DNA from: CAVTWD01 sp963738325
Lineage (GTDB): Bacteria > Actinomycetota > Acidimicrobiia > Acidimicrobiales > Ilumatobacteraceae
Length of the DNA: 64,000 nucleotides
Direction: 5' to 3'
Assembly: GCA_963738325.1 (NCBI GenBank)
Contig: CAVTWD010000008.1
Coordinates: 310,001-374,000 of the forward strand
Each line of letters opens with the position of its first letter. The stretch's first letter is position 1. Position numbers and translations under genes: made by a program. Positions 8,890 to 18,874 of this stretch are shown in pieces. The notes below the pieces were generated by a model, which was not told the origin of the DNA, ran no database searches, and saw nothing but the letters and a program-made list of their open reading frames with translations.

Positions 8890-9926
8890 GAGCGCGGCGT
8901 CGAAGCGCTCGTCCGACTCGGTCGCCACGACGACGCGGAGGCGCTGCTGTCACAGAGCGGCGAGCGCGGTGTCGGCAAGTGCATCACGGCACCATCGATC
9001 CTCCGCTCCATGATCGCCACCCGCGCTGGCCGCTTCGACGACGCCCGCCGTTTGCTGGAACTCGCCGACGAGGTCACGGCCGCCTTCACCGACGTCCAGC
9101 TCCGAGGCGGGTTCCACGTGCAGGTGGCGGAGCTGGCGCTGCTCGAGGGCCGTCCCGACGACGCCTACCGCTCCGTCGAGCAAGCTCTGGCTCTCGCCGC
9201 CGGAACCGATGATGCAACCGTTCGACCCGAGATGATCGCCCTCGCCGTGCGCTGCGTTGCGGATCAACTCGCGGAAGCGCAGGCCCACGGTCGCCGCGTC
9301 GACGTCGACAAGGCCCGCCGTATCGCCGACGGCTTCGAGCAGGAGGCCCTGCAGCTGCTCGCCGCGCTGGTCGAGCACGGTGGCCGGTGCCCGCCCCGGA
9401 CGTATGGCCTCGTCACGACGTGCGTGGCGGAGCGGACCCGACTGTACGAATCCGACCCGGACTGCTGGGACGAAGCGGCGGCGCGGTGGGACATCGCCGG
9501 CGAGCCCCATCCCGAGGCCTACTGCCGGTGGCGGGAGGCCGAGGCGCTCCTCGACCGCCGGCGCGAACGCAGCCGGGCGGAAGCAAGCCTCCTGGAGGCC
9601 TGGCGGCTGACCGTGGAGCTGGGCACCACCCCACTGCGGGAGCGCATCGAGCAGCTGGCCCGTCGTGCCCGCATCTCGCTACCCGATGGCGAGGCCGAGC
9701 CGGCGCGAGGGTCGACAGTGGCCGCCGACCTCGGCCTGACCCCCGCGAGGTCGAGGTCCTGCACCACCTCGCCGACGGCCGGACCGACCGGGAGATCGCG
9801 ACGCTGCTGTTCATCAGCAAGAAGACGGTGAGCGTGCACGTGTCGAACCTGCTGCGCAAGCTCGACGTGCCCAACCGGATCGAGGCCGGCAGGATCGGGC
9901 AGGCCAGCGGCTGCTCCACAGGCTGA
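8890..9926 (+). pseudogene. 5'-truncated LuxR-family ATPase regulator with a frameshift
   Basis: This is the C-terminal third of a large LuxR regulator with TPR-like repeats. Helical repeats run from GVEALVRLGRHDDAEALL to the mid-section. After a frame change near 9738-9745 comes a complete LuxR HTH, with TPREVEVLHHLADGRTDREI and a recognition helix in SKKTVSVHVSNLLRKL. The frame is closed by a TAG near 8887, with no ATPase domain upstream, so the N-terminal half (usually 500 or more residues) is missing. The truncation is a true loss; the frame change may be a sequencing error. It converges on the VOC gene. Confidence 0.75.
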
Positions 9927-9938
9927 GCCCGCCGCACG

Positions 9939-10406
9939 TCACATCGCGCGCATGCGCCGCATCAGCTCCTCGCGGTCGACGTCTTCGATGTGGGTGCTCA
10001 GCATCCACTGGTGGCCGTAGGGATCGCGCAGGCGCCCGCCGCGGTCTCCATAGAACTGGTCGGCCAGCGGGTAGACGACTTCGCACCCAGCGGCGAGGGC
10101 GCGTTCCCACACGCGGTCGACATCGGGGACGTTGAGCGCCATCAGCGCGGTCACGACGCCTCCGACTTTCGCAGGCGCCACGCCGTTGCCATCGCCGCTC
10201 TCGTCGGTCACGAACACGACCGAGTCGCCGATGCGCAACTCGGCGTGCACGACCTTGCCGTCAGGGTCGACGAAGGGGTCTTCGAGCGCCTCGCCGCCGA
10301 ACGCTTCACCGTAGAAGCGCATCGCGTCCACGGCGTCACCGGCGAACACGAGACGGGGCGTGATGGTGTGCAGGCGCTCGGGCACGGGATTGACGTCGCC
10401 AGCCAT
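9939..10406 (-). CDS. VOC-superfamily (glyoxalase/PhnB-like) protein
   Basis: A 155-residue protein of the VOC fold, PhnB type. It shows the paired strands TPRLVFAGDAVDAMRFYGEAF and VVHAELRIGDSVVFVTD, then the C-terminal DPYGHQWMLSTHIEDV segment with the usual metal-site His and Glu region. Such proteins bind a metal and act as glyoxalase-, dioxygenase- or resistance-like enzymes; the substrate is unknown. The ATG at 10406 has a GAGGAGG site eight bases upstream. It is a single gene between convergent and divergent neighbours. Confidence 0.9.
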   Translation of the reverse strand: MAGDVNPVPERLHTITPRLVFAGDAVDAMRFYGEAFGGEALEDPFVDPDGKVVHAELRIGDSVVFVTDESGDGNGVAPAKVGGVVTALMALNVPDVDRVWERALAAGCEVVYPLADQFYGDRGGRLRDPYGHQWMLSTHIEDVDREELMRRMRAM

Positions 10407-10599
10407 GCGAACCTCCTCTGATCGCGCCCACTCAGGGAGCGCAACCATGGCCCGCATTCAACCATCCGTCGCCTCCGAGCGGGCACCCTGGCCGGGCAAC
10501 GGATGCACGTACCGCGTCGGAAGGCGTGACACGAGCCGACTTCTCCGCTCAACTGCGCACGTGGGCGCCATGTGGCGCGCTCCTGAAAGAGAGGTAGCC

Positions 10600-10863
10600 A
10601 TGGTCCAGCAGCCCGTGGAGAGCGGCAAGCAAGGCGCCAAGCTCAGCGGCGGCGCCATCGGGTCCCTCGTCGGCGTGGCCGTCCTGGTGATCTTCATGAT
10701 CCAGAACACCGACGACGTCACCATCAGCTTCCTGGCCTGGGACTTCACCTGGCCGATCTGGCTGCTCGTGCTCATCTCCGCGCTGATCGGCGCGCTCGTG
10801 TGGTTCGGTTTGGGCGTGCTGCGCCGTCATCGCCGCCGGACGGAGCGCCGCGCCGAGAGGTGA
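10600..10863 (+). CDS. LapA-domain small membrane protein
   Basis: 87 residues, with two hydrophobic helices (about 20-36 and 49-71) separated by IQNTDDVTISFLAWDF, the hallmark of the LapA (DUF1049) family, and a basic arginine-rich tail facing the cytoplasm. The family is linked in other bacteria to lipopolysaccharide or envelope assembly; here its role is unknown. A GAGAGGT-like ribosome site precedes the ATG. Confidence 0.82.
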   Translation: MVQQPVESGKQGAKLSGGAIGSLVGVAVLVIFMIQNTDDVTISFLAWDFTWPIWLLVLISALIGALVWFGLGVLRRHRRRTERRAER

Positions 10864-10985
10864 ACCTCACCGCGTCCGTCCGCCGGGCCGTCCCGCTCGA
10901 ACAGTCGGGCGTTACGGCCCTCGTCACTGCGAGGCCGGCTGCCCCCGGGTCGCATCGAACGTCACCTCGACCATGGGAGAGGTTG

Positions 10986-11078
10986 TCACCAGGTGCACCG
11001 AGGCTGGCCTGATCGCCGGCCGGTGGTCGTGATGTCGACCGTCGGGTCGTCCCGCAGCTCCTCGCCGGCGACCTCCAT
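10986..11078 (-). pseudogene. N-terminal stump of a deazaflavin-dependent nitroreductase-like protein
   Basis: The 329-base gap between the LapA-like and ClC genes has no intact gene. A minus frame from ATG 11078 reads MEVAGEELRDDPTVDITTTGRR and stops after about 30 residues. TTTGRRSGQPR is the phosphate-binding start of the Ddn/F420-binding nitroreductase family. The remaining 100 or so residues are absent. Confidence 0.4.
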
Positions 11079-11192
11079 CGGGGAGACGCTAACGGGCGGC
11101 GCGAGATCCTCCGCCCGCGCGGCTTCCTCACCTTGCGCCGACTCGCCGTGGTAAGCACCGACGGATCCGCTGCCGAACCGGAGGCCTACGAC

Positions 11193-12615
11193 ATGGCAGA
11201 CGCGCCACCCCCAGCCACCGATCCGGGAGCAGTGCTGCGGAGCCGACGCTTCGTCGCCTTGTTGGTGCTGGCCTCCATCGTGGGTCTGATCGTGTCGTTG
11301 CTCGCGTGGGGATTCCTCGAGCTGATCCATCAGATCCAACAGGGTCTGTTCACCGACCTACCGAACGGGCTCGGCTTCGACGAGGTGCCGTGGTGGTGGC
11401 CGCTGCCGATCCTGGTGCTGGCCGGCATCCCCGTGGCGTATGCCGTCCGCCTTCCCGGGGCGGGTGGCCACGTCCCTGCGGAAGGTCTCACGATGGCCAG
11501 GACGACCCCGGACATGCTGTTCAGCGTCCTCCTCGCGGCCATCGCCTCACTGGGGCTCGGTCTCGTGCTCGGGCCCGAGGCACCGCTCATCGCCTTGGGG
11601 GGCGGCTTCACCATCCTCATGGTCTCCCAGCTGAGGAAGAACGCGCCGCAGCAGATGCTGATGGTCCTCGGCGCGGCCGGTAGCTTCGCGGCCATCTCGA
11701 TGATCTTCCAGTCGCCGGTGGTGGCGGCCGTGCTGGTCATCGAGGCGTCGGGGCTCGGCGGTCCGACACTGCCGGTCATCCTCCTCCCCGGCCTGCTCGC
11801 CGCCGGCATCGGGTCGCTCACGTTCATCGGCATCTGCAATTGGGCCGCCCTCGACACCAGCGCCTACTCGCTCGCGCCGCTCTCGCTGCCCTCCTTCGCC
11901 AGCCCCACGTGGGGCGAGGTGGGTTGGTCGATCGTGCTCGCCGCCATCGCCGCGGGACTGGTCTTCGTCGTGCGGCGGATCGGGCTCGAGGGGGTCAAGG
12001 TGGCGGCCAAGCGTCCCGCCGTCGTGCTGCCGGTGGTCGGCGCCGTCGTCGCCGTCCTGGCCATCGTGTTCGCGCAGATCACCGACCACGGAACCGAGCA
12101 GGTTCTGTTCTCGGGGCAGGACGCGCTGCCAGGCCTCGTCGCGCAATCCAGTACGTGGTCGATCTCGGCGCTCGTCCTCGTGATCCTGTGCAAGGGACTG
12201 GCCTGGGGGGTGTCGCTCGGGACGTTCCGGGGCGGTCCCACCTTCCCCGCCTTGTACCTCGGCGCGGCCGGCGGGCTGCTCGCCTCCCATCTCCCCGGCC
12301 TCTCCATCACGCCCGCCGTCGCGGTGGGCATGGCGGCGATGGCGGCCGCCATGCTGCGGCTCCCTTTGTCGTCCGTCATCATCGCGACCGCACTCACCAT
12401 CCACTCAGGGGCGGGGTCCGCGCCGCTCATCATCGTCGGTGCCGTCACCGCCTACCTGGTGAGCTTGTGGCTCGACCGCCCACCCGAGGAACGCAGAGCC
12501 TTTCGCCGTGCCTCGGCCGAGGAGCAACCTGCCATGACGCGGGAACTGACGACCGCGACCTCACGCCGCAAACCGGGCGGCGGCTACAGCAAGCGCCGGC
12601 GGCGGGAGTTGATGA
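11193..12615 (+). CDS. ClC-family chloride channel/transporter
   Basis: About 455 residues with around ten hydrophobic segments. ClC signatures in altered form are GLGLVLGPEAPLIALGGG (the GREGP-like selectivity region) and FRGGPTFPALYLGAAGG (the GxFxP-like region). Both glutamate gates are unclear, since GPEAP keeps one Glu. The ATG at 11193 is chosen because GGAGG lies eight bases upstream; the frame also opens at 11133. The frame stays open to 13304 across the convergent genes, which is not credible: a one-base shift after 12500 would end it at TGA codons near 12547 or 12610. The end given is therefore approximate. Confidence 0.88.
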
Positions 12616-13087
12616 CGCCGGTGTCGAAGCCGGCGAGGTGCAGCCCACCGTGGAAGCGGGCGTGCTCGATCTTCAGGCAGCGGTTCATCACGACGCCGAG
12701 GCCGGCGTCCATCGCGCGGGCGCGCCGCCTCGTCGTTGCAGAGGCCGAGCTGCACCCACAACGACCTTCGCCCCGCCGCGATGGCCTCCTCGGCCACGCC
12801 GGGGAGGGCGCTCGTGCCGGCGGAACACGTCGACGATGTCGGGACCGTCGCGGCAGGCTCGAGCGAGGCGGATACACGTGGTGCCCGAGGATCTCGTCGG
12901 CCGCTCGGGTTCACGAAGTAGACTCGGAAGTCGGTGCGTGCGGAGCAGGTAGGTCGCGACGAAGTAGCGACGAGCGAGCGGGTTCGGCGACGCGCCGACC
13001 AGTGGCGACCGATCTCGGGCGCTGGAGGATGTGCGAGCCGCTCGCGGCGCGGTGGCTCGGGACCGCCGCGACGTCCGCACGCGTCAT
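12584..13087 (-). CDS. CoA-binding (YccU-like) protein, frameshifted
   Basis: Repaired across at least three frame changes, this is a Rossmann-fold CoA-binding domain protein of about 165 residues. It reads VGASPNPLARRYFVATYLL, then DFRVYFVNPSG, PDIVDVFRR, AIAAGAKVV with WVQLGLCNDEAAR, and a final MNRCLKIEHARFHGGLH. The ATG at 13087 overlaps the sulfhydrylase stop as ATGA, so the two are translated together, a pairing common in actinomycetes. The function is unknown; a role in sulfur or CoA sensing is inferred from that pairing. Confidence 0.65.
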
Positions 13088-14390
13088 CCGGCCGCCTTCC
13101 GAGCGCGCGGTCGAGGTCGCGAGCGATGTCCTCGACGTCCTCGATGCCGACCGAGATCCGGATCAGGTCGGGGCTGATGCCCACCGCGACCGTTCGGCTT
13201 CGTCGTCGAGCTGCTGGTGCGTCGTCGACGCCGGGATGGATGACGAGTGTGCGCGGCGTCGCCGACGTTGGCCAGGTGGCTGCACATCTCGACCGCCTCG
13301 ATGAAGCGCCTGGCCGGCGGCGCGGCCGCCCTTGACGCCGAACGCGAACACCGCGCCCGGCCCCTTGGGCAGGTAGCGCTTCGCGCGCTGGTGCCACGGG
13401 CGACGTCGGCAAGCCCGGCGTACGCGACCCATTCGACGCTGCGGTCGCTCGGCGAGGAACTTCGCCACCGCAGGCGGCGTTCGCGACGTGGCGCTCCATC
13501 CGCAGCGCCAGCGTCTCGAGCCCGAGCAGGAAGAGGAACGCGTTGAACGGGGACAGGCTGGCGCCGAAGTCGCGCAGCTGCTCGACGCGCAGGCGCATGC
13601 AGGAAGCCGTACTCGGCGAAGTTCTCCCAGAAGCGCAGCGTCGTCGTAGGAGGCGACCGGCTCGGTCATGCAGCGGGAACTTGCCGTTGTCCCACGGGAA
13701 GCGACCCGACTCGACGACGACCCCGCCGATGCGCGGTGCCGTGGCCCCCGATGAACTTGGTCGCCGAGTGCACCACGATGTCGGCGCCGTGCTCGATGGG
13801 CCGGCACAGGTAGGGCGTGGCCAGCGTGTTGTCGACGACGAGCGGGATGCCGCGTGCGTGCGCGACGTCGGCGACCGCGGCGAGGTCGAGCCACGATGCC
13901 CGAGGGGTTGCCGATCACCTCGCGTGTAGATCGCCTTCGTCGTCGGGACGGAGCGCGGCGGCGAAGGCCTCGGGGTCGTCGCTGGCGACGAAGGTCGTGT
14001 CGATGCCGATGCGCCGCAGGGTGACGTCGAGCAGCGTGCGGGTGCCGCCGTAGAGCTGCGCCGGAGGCGACGATGTGGTCGCCCGCGGCGGCGAGCGCAG
14101 GCGAACGTGAGGAGCTCGGCGGCTTGCCCGCTCGCGGCGGCCACGGCCGCCGAGCCCGCCTTCGAGGCTGGCGCCATCCGCTCCTCGAAGGCGGCGACCG
14201 TGGGGTTTGACGATCCGGCTGTAGATGTTGCCGAACGTCTGGAGCGCGAACAGGTCGGCGGCGTCGGCGGAGTCCTCGAAGACGAAGCTCGTCGTCTGGT
14301 AGATGGGCACGGCGCGGGCCCCGGTCGCCGGGTCGGGGCGACCGCCGGCGTGCACGGCGCGGGTGCGGAAGCCAGGCTGCTCAGGGCCAC
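13084..14390 (-). CDS. O-acetylhomoserine sulfhydrylase-type PLP enzyme, heavily frameshifted
   Basis: A Cys/Met-metabolism PLP enzyme of about 430 residues once repaired, forming homocysteine from O-acetylhomoserine and sulfide. Recognisable pieces lie in different frames: AVHAGGRPDPATGARAVPIYQ and TSFVFEDSADAADLFALQ at the N-terminus, YGGTRTLLDVTL in the middle, a TKFIGGHGTA-like segment around 13740-13760 where the PLP lysine should lie, and a C-terminal SVGIEDVEDIARDLDRAL. At least six single-base frame changes occur. The coding pattern persists throughout, so sequencing error is more likely than decay. The exact start is obscured near 14390. Confidence 0.72.
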
Positions 14391-14514
14391 GATCTCTCCT
14401 GTTCGCACCGGTTTGTCGACGGGGCCCCCATTGAAGCAGCGTCGGTCGCTCCCGGGGCGGCTAGTCTTGATTGAACTCGTCGAGTATTCGCCGACCCACG
14501 AACAAGGAGCCAGG

Positions 14515-15090
14515 ATGACCAGCACCGACACGCCGTGGACAACGGCGTCAACGTCCAAGCGCTGCTCGACGCGCGCGGGGCGCTGCAGCAGTCGCCCGAA
14601 GCGGCGCCAGTTCCAGTGGCGGGCCCAGTGCCGCTGGGTGAACGGCACGCACAGCCAGTCGACGATGCAGGGCTTCTACGGGCTGGGCGGGGAGCAGAGC
14701 ACAAGACCGACGTTCACCTTCGACGCGGACCATCCGGAGCTCTTCGCCTCCGAGGACCATGGGGCCACTCCGGTCGAGCTCGTGCTGGTCGGGCCTCGCC
14801 AGCTGCCTCACCGCCGGGGTGGCGGCTCGGTCGCCCAGCAACGCCAGATCCAGCTGCGCTCGGTCTCGGCCACCCTCGAGGGCGAGATGGACGTCCTTGG
14901 CATCCTCGGCGGCGATCCCGAGGTGCGCAACGGCTTCAGCGGGATCAAGGTGAAGTACGACATCGACGCCGACGCCACCCCGGAGGACATCAAGGCCCTC
15001 GTCGCCCAGTCGCAGAAGCGCTCAGCCGTCTACGACGTCATCACCAACCCGACCAACGTCACGGTCGAGGTCAACTCCCCCTCCTCGTGA
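14515..15090 (+). CDS. OsmC-family protein, frameshifted
   Basis: About 190 residues of an OsmC/Ohr-fold protein, which detoxifies organic peroxides or binds small thiols. Fragments in three frames join as VNVQALLDARGALQQSPEAA, FTFDADHPELFASEDHGATP and GLASCLTAGVAA, the last with the conserved cysteine, then SATLEGEMDVLGILG and a final VITNPTNVTVEVN. The ATG at 14515 follows an AAGGAG site. The stop overlaps the next gene's GTG as GTGA, so the two are coupled. At least four frame changes fall between 14530 and 14840. Confidence 0.75.
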   Translation: MTSTDTPWTTASTSKRCSTRAGRCSSRPKRRQFQWRAQCRWVNGTHSQSTMQGFYGLGGEQSTRPTFTFDADHPELFASEDHGATPVELVLVGPRQLPHRRGGGSVAQQRQIQLRSVSATLEGEMDVLGILGGDPEVRNGFSGIKVKYDIDADATPEDIKALVAQSQKRSAVYDVITNPTNVTVEVNSPSS

Positions 15091-16343
15091 CCCGCCGCAC
15101 CACCACCGTCGTCATCGGCGCCGGTCACGCCGGCCTGGCGATCAGCCACTGCCTCACCGAAGGCTCCATCGATCACGTGGTGATCGAACGGGGCCAGGTG
15201 GCGCACACGTGGCGCACGGAGCGCTGGGACTCGTTGCGGTTGTTGACGCCCAACTGGCAGAGCCGCCTCCCGGGCTACGGCTACTCGGGCGACGACCCGG
15301 ACGGCTACATGACGATGAGCGAGGTGGTGGCCTTCATCGACGGCTACGCCCGCCACATGTCGACGCCGGTGCACACCGAGACGACGGTCAGCTCTGTCCG
15401 CCCCGTCGACGGTGGCTACGTCGTCGTGACCGACCAGGGCGAGTGGGCGTGCCGCACGGTGGTGCTGGCGACGGGAGCCTGCAACGTCCCCAAGGTGCCG
15501 GCGCTGGCGGGGGCGATCCCGCCCGCCGTCACGATGATGACGCCGTTCGAGTACCGCCACCCGGCCCAGCTCGACGACGGCGGAGTCCTGGTCGTCGGCG
15601 CGTCCGCCACCGGGATCCAGCTCGCCGACGAGATCCATCGATCGGGACGCCCCGTGACGCTCGCGGTGGGTGAGCACGTGCGGGTCCCCCGCGTGTACCG
15701 AGGCATGGACATCCTGTGGTGGATGGACGCCGCCGGGGTGATGGACGAGCGCTACGACCAGGTCGACAACCTCCTGCGGGTGCGCAGCCTGCCGTCGTTG
15801 CAACTGGTGGGGACGCGAGGGCGGACGACGCTCGACCTCAACGCCCTCACGGCGATGGGGGTCACGCTCGTCGGGAAGCTCGCGGCGATCAGCGGGGGCA
15901 AGGCCCAGTTCTCGGGGTCGCTGCGCAACCACTGCGCCCTTGCCGACCTGAAGCTCGGGCGTCTGCTCGACGCCATCGACGAGTGGGCCACGGCCGAGGG
16001 CTTCGACGACGAGGTCGAGCCACCGCAGCGCTTCGCCCCCACCAAGGTGGACGACTCGCCGCCTCTCGGGCTGGACCTCGACTCGGGTGAGATCCACACG
16101 ATCGTCTGGGCGACGGGCTTCAGCCCCGACTACTCGTGGCTCGACGTGCCCGCCCTCGATCGCAAGCGCCAACTCCGCCACGACGGTGGCGTCGTCGAGG
16201 CGCCCGGCTTGTACGTCATGGGCCTGCCCTTCCTCCGGCGACGCAAGTCGACCCTGATCGACGGCGCCGCGGACGACGCCCGCGACCTCAGCTCGCACCT
16301 GGCCGCCTACCTCGACACCGAGGTGCGCACCGCCAGCTCCTGA
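15087..16343 (+). CDS. Flavin-containing monooxygenase-like NAD(P)/FAD oxidoreductase
   Basis: A 418-residue flavoprotein. FAD dinucleotide motif VVIGAGHAGLA sits at residues 7-17, WRTERWDSLRLLTPNW follows, as in YczJ/CzcO-type monooxygenases, and the second Rossmann motif for NADPH is VLVVGASATGIQ (about residue 168). A late ATGF hinge appears in VWATGFSPDYSWL. The GTG start overlaps the OsmC stop. The substrate is unknown; pairing with OsmC suggests a redox or detoxification task. It lies upstream of cydA with an 86-base gap. Confidence 0.9.
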   Translation: MTRRTTTVVIGAGHAGLAISHCLTEGSIDHVVIERGQVAHTWRTERWDSLRLLTPNWQSRLPGYGYSGDDPDGYMTMSEVVAFIDGYARHMSTPVHTETTVSSVRPVDGGYVVVTDQGEWACRTVVLATGACNVPKVPALAGAIPPAVTMMTPFEYRHPAQLDDGGVLVVGASATGIQLADEIHRSGRPVTLAVGEHVRVPRVYRGMDILWWMDAAGVMDERYDQVDNLLRVRSLPSLQLVGTRGRTTLDLNALTAMGVTLVGKLAAISGGKAQFSGSLRNHCALADLKLGRLLDAIDEWATAEGFDDEVEPPQRFAPTKVDDSPPLGLDLDSGEIHTIVWATGFSPDYSWLDVPALDRKRQLRHDGGVVEAPGLYVMGLPFLRRRKSTLIDGAADDARDLSSHLAAYLDTEVRTASS

Positions 16344-16429
16344 GCCGTCGCGCCGAGACCACCTCGAGCCATGGATTTCATCCCGTCTGGGTGAGGACGC
16401 CGGTGCCGGCGCGGGCTTGGCTTAGGGTG

Positions 16430-17825
16430 ATGCCCCTCCTGGGAGTGGTGCCCGTCCTGGCGGTCGACCCCGTGCCGTGGGCGAGGGCTCAGATGGCCTT
16501 CACTCTGGCGTGCCACATCATCCTGGTCCCTTTGGGCGTGTCGTGGTCGTTCATGGCGCTGGTCGCCAACTACCGGGGCCTCAAGCGCAACGATCCGGAC
16601 GCGCTGCAACTGGCACAGCGCTGGTCGAAGTACATGGCGGTCACGTTCGCGGTGGGTGCCGTCACTGGCACGATGCTCACCTTCGAGTTCGGCCTGCTGT
16701 GGCCGCGCTTCATGGGCCAGTGGGGCGACGCGTTCGGGGTTCCGTTCGCCTTCGAGGGGATCTTCTTCTTCACCGAGGCCATCTTCATCTCGATCTACAT
16801 CTACGGCTGGCGCCGGCTGCGCCCGTGGGCGCATTTCTGGACCGGCGTTCCGCTGGTGGTCACCGGCATCCTCGGCGCCACATCGGTGGTCGCCGCCAAC
16901 GCGTGGATGAATGCTCCGTCGGGCTTCACCCTCAACTCGGCCGGGCAGGTCACCGACGTCGATCCGGTGAAGGTGATCTTCAACGACGCCATGCCGCTCA
17001 TGGCCGCCCACATGGTCGTCGCCGCTTATGTCGTGGGGGGATTCCTGGTCGCGTCCATCTACGCCTTCGCCATGCTGCGCGGGCGCCGCGACCGCTACCA
17101 CCGGATCGGCTTCCTCATCGCCTTCAGCGTGGGAGCGGTGGCGATTCCCATCCAGATGGCAGTCGGGGATTCCCTGGCCCGCTGGGTCTACAACAACCAG
17201 CCGGAGAAGTTCGCCGCCATCGAGTTGCTTCCGCAGACCGCGAGCGATGTGCCCGAGACCCTGTTGGGGCACCTCAATGCCAACGGCACCGTGAGCGGGG
17301 GCATCGAGATCCCCGGGCTGGCCTCGTGGCTGTCCGACCCGACCACCGGCACCAGCACCGTCGTGCAAGGGCTCGACTCGGAGCCCTCCGACCAGCGCCC
17401 GACCACCGTCGGAAGTCAACATCGTGCACCTCTGCTGGGACATCATGGTGGGGTTCGGCACGCTCATGCTGTTGCTGTCGGTCTGGTATGGCCTGTGCTG
17501 GCTGATCCGGCGGGACATGCCCAGGAGCAAATGGTTCCTCCGACTGGCTTCCGTGGCCGGGATCACCGCCGTCGTCACCTTGGAGGCGGGGTGGGTGGTG
17601 AGCGAGGTCGGCCGGCAACCCTGGATCGTCTACAACCTCATGAAGGTCGAGAACGCGGCCACGGCCAACACCGGGGTGTGGGTCACCTTCATCCTGGTGA
17701 GCATTCTGTACATCGGGCTGGCCGTGACCACCATCCTCATCCTGAGGAAGATGAGCAGCCGGTTCCGCCAACGCGGCGTGAGGGACCAGGACGTGCCCTA
17801 CGGGCCGAGGTGGTCCAGCTCGTGA
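16430..17825 (+). CDS. cydA: Cytochrome bd ubiquinol oxidase subunit I, one frameshift
   Basis: Quinol-oxidising, heme-bearing subunit of cytochrome bd oxidase, about 465 residues, in the cytoplasmic membrane. ARAQMAFTLACHIILVPLG carries the N-terminal heme-ligand histidine, TFEFG the conserved glutamate pair region, and AAHMVVAAYVVGGF a second histidine. The quinol-binding Q-loop is short, as in CIO-type oxidases. The frame changes near 17400-17410, just before NIVHLCWDIMVGFGT, which continues the protein to the stop. Start codon choice is approximate, since GTG codons lie a few residues downstream. cydB follows after 27 bases. Confidence 0.9.
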
Positions 17826-17852
17826 GGACGAGTCCGCCGAGGTCGTTACCGT

Positions 17853-18861
17853 ATGAGCACGACCATCGCCGTCGTGCTGTTCCTCGCGGTCACCGCCTAC
17901 GGCGTCCTCGGCGGGGCCGACTTCGGCGCCGGCTTCTGGGACCTGGTGGCCGGCGGCGCGGCGCGCGGCGAGCGGCCCCGCGAGGTGATCGACCACTCAA
18001 TCGGTCCCGTGTGGGAAGCCAACCACGTGTGGCTGATCTTCATCTTCGTCGTGTTGTGGACCGGCTTCCCGGAGGCCTACGCCTCGATCACGCTCACGCT
18101 GTACGTGCCGCTGAGCCTCGCCGCCTTCGGGATCATCCTTCGCGGCTCGAGCTTCGCCTTCCGCAAGACCGTCTTCCTCACCCGCGATCGGCGGAACTTC
18201 GGGGCCGCCTTCGCCCTGTCGTCGGTCCTCGTCCCTTACTGCATGGGCGCCGGCGGCTGGAGCCGTCGCGTCGGGACGGGTTCCCGCCGGCGGCAAGGCG
18301 GGTGATCCGTGGACCAGTTGGGTCAATCCCACCTCGGTGATCGGTGGCGTGCTGGCCGTCGTCGTCGTCGCCTACCTGGCCGCCGTCTACCTCGTGTGGG
18401 ACTCCCGCCGGCAGCGCGACCCGGCCATGGTGACCTACTTCCGGCATCGAGCCATCGGCGCCGCGGTGGTGGCCGGCGTCGTCGCCTTCGCCGGCATCTT
18501 CGTGCTGCGCTCCGACGCCCGCTACGTGTTCGACGGATTCACCACACGCGCCCTGCCGCTGGTGATCCTGTCCGCGCTGTGCGGCACGGCCTCGCTCGTG
18601 CTCCTCATCCGCGACGCCCACCGCTGGGCACGGCTGCTCGCCATCGGCGCCGTCGCCAGCATCGTGATCGGCTGGGGCGTGGCCCAGTGGGACTACATGC
18701 TGCCGACCAGCCTCACCGTGTCCGACGCGGCAGCGCCGTCGGGCACCCTGCAGGCGCTCCTGGCCGCCACCATCCTCTTCGTGCTCGTCGTCGTGCCCGG
18801 CTTCGCCCTGCTCTACACCCTCGATCAGAAGAGCCTGCTGCCCGGAGAAGGGGTCGACTGA
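17853..18861 (+). CDS. cydB: Cytochrome bd ubiquinol oxidase subunit II, one frameshift
   Basis: About 335 residues. The N-terminal half has VTAYGVLGGADFGAGFWDL and the conserved GPVWEANHVWLIF segment. The frame shifts near 18250-18285 and continues with DPWTSWVNPTSVIGG and several more membrane helices to a final LLYTLDQKSLL. It forms the heterodimer with CydA. No cydDC assembly transporter or small CydX-like subunit is visible. It ends 13 bases from the convergent NDH-2 gene. Confidence 0.9.
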
Positions 18862-18874
18862 CAGACGGGCGGGG

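Noticed and set aside
12616..13304. Apparent 230-codon C-terminal extension of the ClC channel
   Set aside because: The extension is antisense to the CoA-binding and sulfhydrylase genes and has no hydrophobic or known domain; it reflects a missed stop.
12561..14648. A 695-codon minus frame covering the sulfhydrylase region
   Set aside because: It reads mostly arginine/serine/proline shadow sequence and only locally coincides with the real frames of the sulfhydrylase and CoA-binding genes; it is produced by frame errors.
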